DNA of 64,000 nt from Streptomonospora sp. PA3. GTDB lineage: Bacteria > Actinomycetota > Actinomycetes > Streptosporangiales > Streptosporangiaceae. The stretch is taken from positions 124,001 to 188,000 of the forward strand of contig NZ_VTZW01000019.1 in the NCBI RefSeq assembly GCF_009728995.1, in the 5' to 3' direction. The number at the start of each line of letters is the position of its first letter. Position 1 is the first letter of the stretch. Under the pieces are notes generated by a model. The model was not told where the DNA came from and ran no database searches. It saw only the letters and a program-made list of their open reading frames with translations. The position numbers and the translations under genes were made by a program. This document shows, piece by piece, positions 1 to 7,649 of this stretch.

Positions 1-1
1 C

Positions 2-1864
2 GACGCGGTCGCCGCGGTCGCGGGCTCGGGCACCGAGGTGCTGACCGGCCGTGAGCTGGGCGAGCGGCTCGCCGACCAGGCGGGCGCGCAGGCCGACGTC
101 CTGGCCGCCGGGCTGCTGCTGTTCGCGCTCGTCTCGGTCCTGGTGGCCGCGATCGTCATCCACAACACCTTCGCCATCCTGGTGGCCCAGCGCCAGCGCG
201 AGATGGCCCTGCTGCGCTGTGTGGGCGCCGTACGGCGCCAGGTGTTCACCTCGGTGGTGGCCGAGGCGCTGGTGGTGGGCTTGGCCGCCTCCGCCTTGGG
301 CGTGCTGGCGGGAATCGGTCTGGGCGCGGCCGGCTTCGCGCTCGGCGCCGACGCCCTGAACACCGGCGCCTCCGGAGCGGCGGTGGTCCTCCAGCCGGGG
401 GCCGTGCTGATCGGGCTGGCCGCGGGCACCGCCACGACCCTGTTCTCGGCCCTGCTGCCGGCGCGGCGGGCGATGTCCGTGCCCCCGCTCGCGGCGCTGC
501 GCACCAGCGCCGTGGCCGCGGGCCTGGACAGGCGCCCGGGCCTGCTGCGCGCCGCAGCCGCATCCGTGCTGCTGCCGGCCTCGGCGGCGGTCGTGTTCCT
601 CTCCCGGGACGCCGGATCGCCGCAGGCCGGCCTGTACCTGGTCGCCGGTGCGGGCATGGTGGCCTTCGTCGGCGTGGTGGTGGCCGGCCCGCTGCTGGTG
701 CGCGCGGCCGTGGCGGCGGTGTCGCCGCTGATGCGGGCGCTGGGCGTCTCCAGCGCCCTCGCGGCCGACAACGCGCGGCGCAGCCCCCGCAGGGCCGCGA
801 CCGCCACGATCGCGCTGACGGTGGGAGCCACCCTGATCACCGGCTACGCGGTGATCAACTCCTCGATGATGAGCACCATGAACGACCTGCTCGACGAGCA
901 GTTCCCGGCGGACTACCAGATCACGGGCCAGTTCACCGACGAGAACCCGGCCATCCCGCGGCAGGTCGCCCGCGACCTGCGTGCGGCCCCCGAGACGGCC
1001 CAGGTGGTCGCCCAACGCAGCGCGACGGACGGCACGCCGGGCCCGGACGCCACGTGGTACTCCACCCTCGACGGCGCGCCGCTGGAGGAAGCCGCCTCCG
1101 CGGTCCGGCAGGAGCGGGCGGGCGACCTGGCCGACGTTCGGCCGGGCAGCGTGGCGGTTCAGGCCGACTACGCGAACGCGGAGGGGCTCGGCGTCGGCGA
1201 CCCGGTGACGGTGAAGACCCCGGACGGCGAGCGCGGCCTCGAGGTCGCGGCGGTGGTGGAGGCCGCGGCCGTGTGGAGCGTGCTGATGGCGCCCGAGGAC
1301 TTCGCAGCGGCCTTTCCCGGCAAGGGCGACGAGATCATCAGCGTCGTCGGCGCCGAGGGGGCCGAGGCCGCCAAGCTGCGCGACGCGGTCTACGCGGCGG
1401 TGGAGGACCACCCCACCCTCCAGGTCGACTCGGTCGCGCAGATGCGCAAGCAGTTCGAGGACGTACTGGGCACGGCGTTCCTGGCGGTGGTGGCGATGCT
1501 CGGCCTGGCGGTGGTGATCGCGGTGTTCGGCATCGCCAACACGCTGGCACTGTCGGTCCTGGAGCGCACCCGCGAGTCGGCGCTGCTGCGGGCGATGGGC
1601 CTCAAGCGCGCTCAGCTGCGCCTGATGCTCGTCTGGGAGGCGGTGCTGCTGTGCCTGATCGGGGCGCTGGTGGGTATCGGGCTGGGTGTGTCCTTCGGCT
1701 GGGCCGCCGCGGACGCGGCCTTCGAGGACCTGATCTTCTCCGTGCCGATCGCGCAGATCGCCGGGTTCGTCGGGGCAGCGGTGGCGGCGGGGCTGCTGGC
1801 CTCGGTGCTGCCCTCGCGCCGGGCGGCGCGTACCTCGATCACCGCGGCGCTGGCGAGCGAGTAA
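2..1864 (+). CDS. FtsX/MacB-type ABC transporter permease, 5' end outside window
   Basis: The reading frame is open from the first bases of the window, so the N-terminus lies upstream; the GTG at 38 is internal. What remains is about 620 residues. It holds the membrane helices of the first FtsX domain, with the typical cytoplasmic QREMALLRCVGA loop near the start. A large extracytoplasmic MacB-like region follows (roughly residues 290-460). The C-terminal FtsX domain carries the matching ERTRESALLRAMGLKR loop and three further helices, ending in a basic tail. Such permeases pair with a MacB/LolD-type ATPase and move lipids, peptides or drugs, or act in envelope remodelling. The ATPase is not in the window and is probably just upstream. 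The family is clear; the substrate cannot be told. Confidence 0.88.
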   Translation, partial: DAVAAVAGSGTEVLTGRELGERLADQAGAQADVLAAGLLLFALVSVLVAAIVIHNTFAILVAQRQREMALLRCVGAVRRQVFTSVVAEALVVGLAASALGVLAGIGLGAAGFALGADALNTGASGAAVVLQPGAVLIGLAAGTATTLFSALLPARRAMSVPPLAALRTSAVAAGLDRRPGLLRAAAASVLLPASAAVVFLSRDAGSPQAGLYLVAGAGMVAFVGVVVAGPLLVRAAVAAVSPLMRALGVSSALAADNARRSPRRAATATIALTVGATLITGYAVINSSMMSTMNDLLDEQFPADYQITGQFTDENPAIPRQVARDLRAAPETAQVVAQRSATDGTPGPDATWYSTLDGAPLEEAASAVRQERAGDLADVRPGSVAVQADYANAEGLGVGDPVTVKTPDGERGLEVAAVVEAAAVWSVLMAPEDFAAAFPGKGDEIISVVGAEGAEAAKLRDAVYAAVEDHPTLQVDSVAQMRKQFEDVLGTAFLAVVAMLGLAVVIAVFGIANTLALSVLERTRESALLRAMGLKRAQLRLMLVWEAVLLCLIGALVGIGLGVSFGWAAADAAFEDLIFSVPIAQIAGFVGAAVAAGLLASVLPSRRAARTSITAALASE

Positions 1865-1921
1865 GGGCTCTGCCGACACGCCGCCGGCGGGCGGCCCGGC
1901 AGCCCCCGGGCGCCGTAATGT

Positions 1922-1953
1922 GGCGGCGGGCGGCCCGCGGGCCGCCCGCCGCC
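1922..1953. terminator. 32-bp perfect GC palindrome, probable terminator
   Basis: A perfect 32-bp inverted repeat with no loop bases lies 57 bp after the stop of the FtsX permease and 52 bp before the next start. There is no T tract, which is usual for actinomycete hairpin terminators. Role inferred from position. Confidence 0.55.
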
Positions 1954-2005
1954 TGCGCCGCATGAGGCGCGGCCCGCAGCGGCCGGGACGGAAGCGGGTG
2001 AGGAG

Positions 2006-3518
2006 ATGAGCGCGGCGGACTCCCCGGAGGCGTCGGCGGGCGGCGCCGCGTGGGGGACCCCGGCCGCCCGCTGGATGCTGACGGCCACCGTCCTCGCCTC
2101 GGGCATGGCCTTCCTCGACGCCACGGTGGTCAACGTGGCGCTGCCGGCCATCGCCGCGGATCTGGACGCCGGCGTGGCGGGACTGCAGTGGACCGCCAAC
2201 GGCTACATGGTCACCCTTTCGGCGCTGATCCTGCTCAGCGGCTCGCTCAGCGACCGGTTCGGGCGGGTCCGGGTGTTCTCCCTCGGGGTGGCCTGGTTCG
2301 CGCTCGCCTCGGCGCTGTGCTCGCTGGCGCCCCGACCTCGGCTGGCTGATCGCCGGCCGGGCGCTGCAGGGGGTGGGCGGCGCCCTGCTGACGCCCGGCA
2401 GCCTGGCGATCCTGCAGGCGGGCTTCCGCAAGCGCGACCGGGCGCGGGCCATCGGGGCCTGGTCGGGCCTGACCGGGGTCGCCTCGGCGATCGGCCCGTT
2501 CGCGGGCGGCTGGCTGGTCGACGTCGGCTCCTGGCGGCTCATCTTCCTGATCAACCTGCCCCTGGCTGCGGTCGTGCTGCTGATCGCCCGGCTCCGGTTG
2601 GCGGAGTCGCGCGATCCGCAGGCGCCCGAGCGGCTGGACTTCGCGGGAGCGCTGCTGGGCATGGCGGGGCTGGCCGGCCTGACCTACGCGCTGATCGAGG
2701 CGGGCGAGACCGGCGCGGGCGACTGGCGTGTGGTGGTGACCGCGGCCGCGGGCGTCGCGGCGCTGGCCGCCTTCGCCGCCGTGGAGCACCGCAGCGCCCA
2801 CCCGATGCTGCCGCTGGACATCTTCGCCTCCAGCCGGTTCACGGTCGCCAACATCGTCACGGTGCTGATGTACGGCGCGCTGGGCCCCCTGCTGTTCCTG
2901 CTGGTGATCTACCTGCAGGAGGCGCTGGAGTACTCGGCGCTGGAGGCGGGGGCCGCGTCGCTGCCGATCACGGTGCTGATGCTGGCGCTGTCGGGGCAGT
3001 CGGGGCGCCTGGCCGAGCGCATCGGCCCGCGCTGGCAGCTGGGCGTCGGTCCGCTGCTGCTGGCCGCGGGCCTGGTGGTGCTGTCGCGGCTGGAGGCGGG
3101 CGACTCCTACCTCTCCGGGGTGCTGCCCGGTGTGCTGCTGGTGGGCCTGGGGCTCTCCACCGCGGTGGCGCCGCTGACCGCCACGGTGCTGGCGTCGGCG
3201 GCCGAGCGCCACGCGGGGGTGGCCTCGGGCGTGAACAACACGCTGGCACGCACCGCACAGCTCATCGGGGTCGCCGCGGTACCGGTGCTGGCGGGTGTCA
3301 GCGGGGCCGCCGGCATCTCCGGCGGCTTCGGCCCGGCGATGCTGCTCATCGCCGCCGCGGCCGCCCTGGCGGGGGTGCTGGCGCTGGTCCTGCTGCGCCC
3401 CCGGGCGCCGGCGCCGGCCCCCGACCGGATGTTCTGCGGCGTCTCGGGGCCGCCGATGGGCTCCTGCCCCGGCTCCTCCGCGGGCGAACCCCTTCGCGGC
3501 GGCCCGGAGACGTCCTAG
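2006..3518 (+). pseudogene. DHA2-family (EmrB/QacA) MFS exporter, interrupted by a +1 frameshift
   Basis: The ATG at 2006 is preceded by a GGTGAGGAG-like ribosome site. The first ~108 residues give helix 1 (FLDATVVNVALPAI), the motif-A loop (SDRFGRVRVF) and helix 3. At a run of four C (2331-2334) the frame is lost. Reading three C instead restores an uninterrupted protein (WLIAGRALQGVGGALLTPGS onward) to the TAG at 3516, giving about 503 residues, the normal length for a 14-helix drug:proton antiporter. The downstream half keeps family features. Either the gene is a recent pseudogene or the base is a homopolymer sequencing error; all other family features being intact favours a very recent event or an error. 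If functional it would export a drug-like small molecule. The next gene starts 11 bp after its stop. Confidence 0.8.
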
Positions 3519-3528
3519 AGTCGGGGCC

Positions 3529-4329
3529 ATGGGACATGCCGCGGCCAAGGACGGCGGCGAGCCGGCCATCGCTTTCGTGGGCGGCGGCGCGGGGGCGGCC
3601 CTCGCCGCGATCGCGCTGCTGCGCGCCACCACCTGGCTGCGCCTGGCCTACCGCATTCTGCTGATCGACGAGCACGGGCGGTTCGCGCGGGGGCGGCCCT
3701 ACAGCGGCGCGGGCGGCGAGTGCCTCCTGGAGATCCCGGTCAAGCACATGTCGGCGCTGCCCGACCGCCCCTGCCACCTGATGGAGTGGGTGCGCGCGGA
3801 GCAGGCGTCTCCCCGGCGTGCGGGCGGCGCGGGCGCCCGCGAGGCGGGCGGCACCGCGCTGGCCTCCCCCGCCTGCGGTCCCGAAACGCTGCTGCCGCGG
3901 CGCCTCTACGGCGACTACCTGGCCGACACCCTGGCGGCCACGGCCGCCTGGGCCTCCCCCTACGCCTCGCTGCACACCCGCGCCGACCGGGCCGTGGCCG
4001 TGGGCGCCGACGGCCGCGGGGCGGCGGTGCGCCTGGCCTCGGGCGAGCGGGTCCCGGTCGCGGCGGCCGTGGTGGCCACCGGCGATCCCGCCGTGACCGC
4101 GCCGCCACCGGTCGAGGGCGCGGCGGGCGCTGCGCCCGGAGCCGGGCTGGCCGCCTGCTCCTGCGGCGCCCTGACCACGCCCGCGGGCGAGGCCGCGCAC
4201 CTGTTCGCCGTGGGCGCGGTCCGCCGCGGCGAGGCCGACGCCACCGTGCCCCGCATCCGCGAGCAGGCCGAGGCGCTGGCCCAGCGCATCACCGACACGG
4301 TGCTGCGCACCCCGCCGGGCCGCCGCTGA
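3529..4329 (+). CDS. Compact FAD/NAD(P)-binding protein (NAD_binding_9-like)
   Basis: ATG at 3529, 266 residues. The N-terminus has a dinucleotide-binding fold (AIAFVGGGAGAALAAIALL, residues 13-31), then RPYSGAGGECLLEIPVKHMSAL, which resembles the GxAY...LNV segment of the FAD-NAD(P)-binding family PF13454. A central KxLxPRRLYGDYL-like stretch (LLPRRLYGDYLADTL) and a C-terminal LFAVGAVRRGEADATVPRIREQAEALA block match the family's last conserved segment. Members are usually 450-650 residues; here the middle (between VVATGDP and the C-terminal block) is much shortened. It starts 11 bp after the MFS stop, so the two are probably co-transcribed. Such proteins are thought to be oxidoreductases, but no reaction can be assigned and the truncated form may be non-enzymatic. 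Confidence 0.65.
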   Translation: MGHAAAKDGGEPAIAFVGGGAGAALAAIALLRATTWLRLAYRILLIDEHGRFARGRPYSGAGGECLLEIPVKHMSALPDRPCHLMEWVRAEQASPRRAGGAGAREAGGTALASPACGPETLLPRRLYGDYLADTLAATAAWASPYASLHTRADRAVAVGADGRGAAVRLASGERVPVAAAVVATGDPAVTAPPPVEGAAGAAPGAGLAACSCGALTTPAGEAAHLFAVGAVRRGEADATVPRIREQAEALAQRITDTVLRTPPGRR

Positions 4330-4465
4330 GCGGCCTCCGCCGAACCGGACCGGAGCACCGGTCGAAGCCGGAACGATCGTGTCCCTGCCGTCACACGTCG
4401 CGCCCAACGACCGCAGGTACGCGATCGCCGCAGGCGGGGCCGGCCGTGCGGCGGGCGCGCCGGTC

Positions 4466-5254
4466 TTACTCCGCCTCCCGGCGGGCGCGGCGCTCGGCGG
4501 CCCGCATCCGGAACGGGCGCAGGGCCGACTCCAGCTGCACCGCCAGGTCCATCTTGCTGTCGCCCTCGCGGCGGTCCTCGAAGTGGATGGGGATCTCCAC
4601 CATCTTCTGGCCGCGGGTGAAGGCCCGGTAGTGCATCTCCACCTGGAAGCTGTAGCCGCTGCTCTGGATGCTCGGCAGGTCCATGGCCTCCAGCGCCTCG
4701 CGGCGCCAGATCTTGAACCCCGCGGTGACGTCGCGGATCGGCATGGCCAGGACGGTTTTGACGTAGGTGTTGGCCCAGGCGCTGAGCAGGCGCCGGTGGG
4801 GGCGCCATGCCTCGGACAGGCTGCCGCCGGGGACGTAGCGGCTCCCGATCACCACCCCGGCGCCGGTGGAGAGCATGGTGCCCAGCAGCTGGGGCACGTA
4901 GCCGGGCGGGTGGCTGAGGTCGGCGTCCATCTGCACGACGAACTCGGCGCCGCCGTCGAGCGCGCGGGTCATCCCGGCCACATACGCCCGCCCCAGGCCC
5001 TCCTTGGCGGTGCGGTGCACCACGGCCACGCGCTCGCGCGCGGCCGTGTTGTGCTCGGCGGCGATCTCCTCGGCGACCTTGCCGGTGCCGTCGGGCGAGT
5101 TGTCGTCGACCACGACCAGCCGCAACTCGGGCAGCTCCAGGCCCAGGACCCGCCGCGCCAACTCGGGCAGGTTGTCGGCCTCGTTGTAGGTGGGTACGAC
5201 CACCCCGACCTTGGACCGCGCCCAGGGGTCGGGCAGATTCACCGGGGTCGGCAT
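4466..5254 (-). CDS. ppm1: Polyprenol monophosphomannose synthase (GT2 family)
   Basis: 262 residues. The GT2 signature runs from [15 protein letters not shown] near residue 20, through [12 protein letters not shown], to the metal/nucleotide-sugar site MDADLSHPP near residue 108. [11 protein letters not shown] and [10 protein letters not shown], typical of dolichol-phosphate mannosyltransferases, follow. The family transfers mannose from GDP-mannose to polyprenyl phosphate on the cytoplasmic face, giving the lipid-linked donor for glycolipids and protein O-mannosylation. I chose the ATG at 5254 because GGAG sits 5 nt upstream; an in-frame start at 5347 would add 31 low-complexity residues. 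No C-terminal membrane domain is present, as in the stand-alone actinobacterial form. Confidence 0.88.
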   Translation of the reverse strand: MPTPVNLPDPWARSKVGVVVPTYNEADNLPELARRVLGLELPELRLVVVDDNSPDGTGKVAEEIAAEHNTAARERVAVVHRTAKEGLGRAYVAGMTRALDGGAEFVVQMDADLSHPPGYVPQLLGTMLSTGAGVVIGSRYVPGGSLSEAWRPHRRLLSAWANTYVKTVLAMPIRDVTAGFKIWRREALEAMDLPSIQSSGYSFQVEMHYRAFTRGQKMVEIPIHFEDRREGDSKMDLAVQLESALRPFRMRAAERRARREAE

Positions 5255-5343
5255 GGGCGCTCCAATGGGATCCGCGGGTGTGGGGGCACAGCAGGCAGCG
5301 TAGGGGGCGGCGGCCCCGGCCACCACCGAAAGGCGCCCGCCCC

Positions 5344-6150
5344 TCATTCTCCCCGATCGACCTCCAGCACCGCCACGTGCACCAGGGTGCCCATGTCCTC
5401 CAGGGTCATCAGGACCTCGGGATCGGCGTGGTTGTCGGTGATCAGGTGGGCGATGTGCTCGGGCGGCACGGTCTGCACCATGGTGTCGGCGCCGATCTTG
5501 GTGTGGTCGGCCAGCACCACCACCTCCTGCGCGCAGGCCACCAGCGCGCGGTCGACGCTGGCCACCGCCGGGTTGGGGGTGCTCAGGCCGCGCTCGGCGG
5601 TGACCCCGTTGCCCGAGATGAACGCCTGGCGCACGCGCAGCCCCGCCAGCGCCTGCTCGGCGGCGCTGCCCACCAGCGCCCTTATCGGCCCGCGCAGGGT
5701 ACCGCCGGTCATCACCACCTCGACACCGGGCGCCGCGGCCAGCGCCTCGGCCACCAGCAGCGAGTTGGTGACCACGGTGAGATTCTGGCGGCCCACGAGT
5801 TCGCGCGCCAGCGCCTCGGTGGTGCTGCCCGCACCGAGCACGACGGCGTCGTCGTCCTCGATGAGCCGCGCCGCGGCCGCGGCGATCGCGAGCTTCTCGG
5901 GAGCGGCCTGGCCGGTCTTCTGCGTGTAGCTCTGCTCGTAGCCCAGGCGCCCGGGCAGCGCCGCGCCGCCGCGGCGGCGGTCGATGAGGCCCTCGGCCTC
6001 CAAGGCGCGCACGTCGCGGCGCACCGTGACCTCCGAGGCGCGCACGCGCGAGGCGATCTCGCGCAGGGCCATGGCGCCGTTGGCCCGCACCAGCTCCAGA
6101 ATCCGCTCGCGGCGCTCGGCCGCGAAGGCCGGCCTGGTCTCGTCTGCCAT
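5344..6150 (-). CDS. DeoR/GlpR-family transcriptional regulator
   Basis: 268 residues. The N-terminal DeoR winged helix-turn-helix ([20 protein letters not shown] through [22 protein letters not shown]) occupies residues 12-62. The DeoRC sensor domain, a sugar-phosphate isomerase-like fold, follows with [17 protein letters not shown] near residue 100, [17 protein letters not shown] and a C-terminal [17 protein letters not shown] precedes the ATG at 6150. The family typically represses sugar or nucleoside catabolic operons and is released by a phosphorylated sugar. No sugar operon adjoins it here, so its target is unknown. It runs towards the mannosyltransferase gene with about 90 bp between them. 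Confidence 0.88.
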   Translation of the reverse strand: MADETRPAFAAERRERILELVRANGAMALREIASRVRASEVTVRRDVRALEAEGLIDRRRGGAALPGRLGYEQSYTQKTGQAAPEKLAIAAAAARLIEDDDAVVLGAGSTTEALARELVGRQNLTVVTNSLLVAEALAAAPGVEVVMTGGTLRGPIRALVGSAAEQALAGLRVRQAFISGNGVTAERGLSTPNPAVASVDRALVACAQEVVVLADHTKIGADTMVQTVPPEHIAHLITDNHADPEVLMTLEDMGTLVHVAVLEVDRGE

Positions 6151-6208
6151 GGGAACTCCATCTCCGGTGCCGGCTGGGGGGCCGCGCTCCGATGATAGAG
6201 GTGCCGGG

Positions 6209-6379
6209 TCAGCCCAGGTGCACTCCGTGGGTGTGGAAGGACTCGTCGATGGTGTCGTCGTCGGCGGGGGCGTCGTCCTCCAGCGCGGGTCCGCGGACGA
6301 CGAAGACCACGACGAACAGGGCGATCAGCAGGCCGAGCACGGCCAGAGTCGCGATACCGAACAGCGCCATGACGGACAC
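6209..6379 (-). CDS. Small single-pass membrane protein, unknown function
   Basis: 56 residues from a GTG at 6379 that has a GGGAGG five nt upstream. That placement decides the start over the ATG at 6370 and over a longer in-frame start at 6442. It has one strong membrane helix (FGIATLAVLGLLIALFVVVF) followed by a short charged tail rich in aspartate (ALEDDAPADDDTID) and histidine-containing ends. No family recognised. It lies 58 bp from the start of the DeoR gene and on the same strand, so the two may be co-transcribed. Confidence 0.6.
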   Translation of the reverse strand: MSVMALFGIATLAVLGLLIALFVVVFVVRGPALEDDAPADDDTIDESFHTHGVHLG

Positions 6380-6683
6380 GGGGGCCTCCCTGGCGAGCGG
6401 GCTGACCGGCGACCCCGCGGTTCGCGCCCCGCAGGCCCGCACCGGAGGTCGTCAATGGGATGCCCCGCCGCGGGCGGTTTCATGCCCGCCCGGCGCGCCG
6501 GGTTGCCCCAACGCGCCCCGGCCGCTCCGCTGCGGCCGGCGGAGGGCGGCGCCGCCGCGGCCGGATCCGGCCGCCGCAGGGCGTGGCCGCAGCCCTGTTC
6601 GTCCCGCGGTGCGGCGCCCGCTCGCTGCCACCGTCCGAGGCGCGGCGTGGCGGGCGGCCGGTGCGGGCCGCCAGAATGAATGC
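6380..6683. other. Divergent intergenic region
   Basis: 304 bp between the small membrane protein and the phosphopantetheinyl transferase gene. It should carry both divergent promoters, but I see no convincing -35/-10 pair, operator palindrome or RNA. It is very GC rich with several short GC inverted repeats. Confidence 0.4.
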
Positions 6684-7448
6684 GTGACTGCGCTGACGTG
6701 CCGACTGTGGTGGGCCTCCCCCCGCGACGCCTCCCCGGCGCTGCTGGACCTGCTCGACGCCGGCGAACGGGAACGCCACGCGCGCTTGCGCCTGGCGGCC
6801 GACCGCGACCGCTACCTGGTCGCCCACGCGCTGGCCCGGCTGGCGCTCGCCCGCGAAGCCGGGTGCGCCCCCGCCGAGGTGGCGTTCACCCTGCACTGCC
6901 GCGCCTGCGAACGGCACCCCGAGCCCCGCCCCGACCCGCACGGCAAACCGCTGCCCGCGGGCCCGGCCGCGGGCCTGGAGATCTCCCTCAGCCACTCCGG
7001 CGACCGCGTCCTGCTCGCGCTGGCGCACGGCGTGCCCGTGGGCGCCGACGTCGAGCGGATCGCGCCCGACCGCGACACCGCGGGCCTCGCCGACTACTGC
7101 CTGCGGCCGCGGGAGCGGCGCGACCTCGACGGCCTGCCTCCCGGGCAGCGGGCCGAGGGCTTCTTCGGCTACTGGGCTCGCAAGGAGGCGCTTCTCAAGG
7201 CCACGGGCGAGGGCCTTTCGGGCGGGCTGGGCACGGTGGGGGTCAGCGGCCCCTACGAGCGCGCAGAGGTCGTCGAGTGGGACTCCCCGGCCGCTCCCCG
7301 CCACGTCCGGCTCACCGACCTCGACGCCGGCCCCGGCTACCGCGCCGCGCTCGCCGCTCTGTGGCCCGGCCCGATCACCCCGGTGGTCGGCGACACCGCC
7401 GAACTGCTGGCGGACCACCGTCCCCAGACGTCCCCGGGCCGCCCGTGA
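6684..7448 (+). CDS. 4'-phosphopantetheinyl transferase, Sfp type
   Basis: 254 residues from GTG at 6684 (the frame stays open upstream, but translation there is low complexity). It moves the phosphopantetheine arm from coenzyme A onto the serine of peptidyl, aryl or acyl carrier domains. Seen: the substrate-binding EISLSHSGDRVLLAL segment, the magnesium site GADVERI (P2 motif, D and E) and FFGYWARKEALLKATGEG (P3 motif, WxxKEAxxK). Length and motif spacing fit the Sfp/Gsp group rather than AcpS. It is the only such gene in the window and a good candidate to activate the five peptidyl carriers and the stand-alone aryl carrier of the siderophore locus 30 kb away. It sits about 200 bp before the peptidase gene. 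Confidence 0.9.
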   Translation: MTALTCRLWWASPRDASPALLDLLDAGERERHARLRLAADRDRYLVAHALARLALAREAGCAPAEVAFTLHCRACERHPEPRPDPHGKPLPAGPAAGLEISLSHSGDRVLLALAHGVPVGADVERIAPDRDTAGLADYCLRPRERRDLDGLPPGQRAEGFFGYWARKEALLKATGEGLSGGLGTVGVSGPYERAEVVEWDSPAAPRHVRLTDLDAGPGYRAALAALWPGPITPVVGDTAELLADHRPQTSPGRP

Positions 7449-7649
7449 TCCGCGCCGCCCGCCCGGCGCGGACGGAGCGCGGGGGACAAACCTGACCTCC
7501 GGGCCACACTTGCGTGATCACCGGCCAGGGATGACTACCTTGACCGGCATCGGATGCCTTCTGAACCATGAGGGCGTGCGCAACCGTGGCATTGGCTTGG
7601 CTCATGCACCCGTCCCCCGCGGCCCTCGACCCCTCGGCCTCCGGTGAGG

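Noticed and set aside
7495-7600. TTGACC at about 7540 as a promoter for the peptidase gene
   Set aside because: No acceptable -10 hexamer at the right distance.
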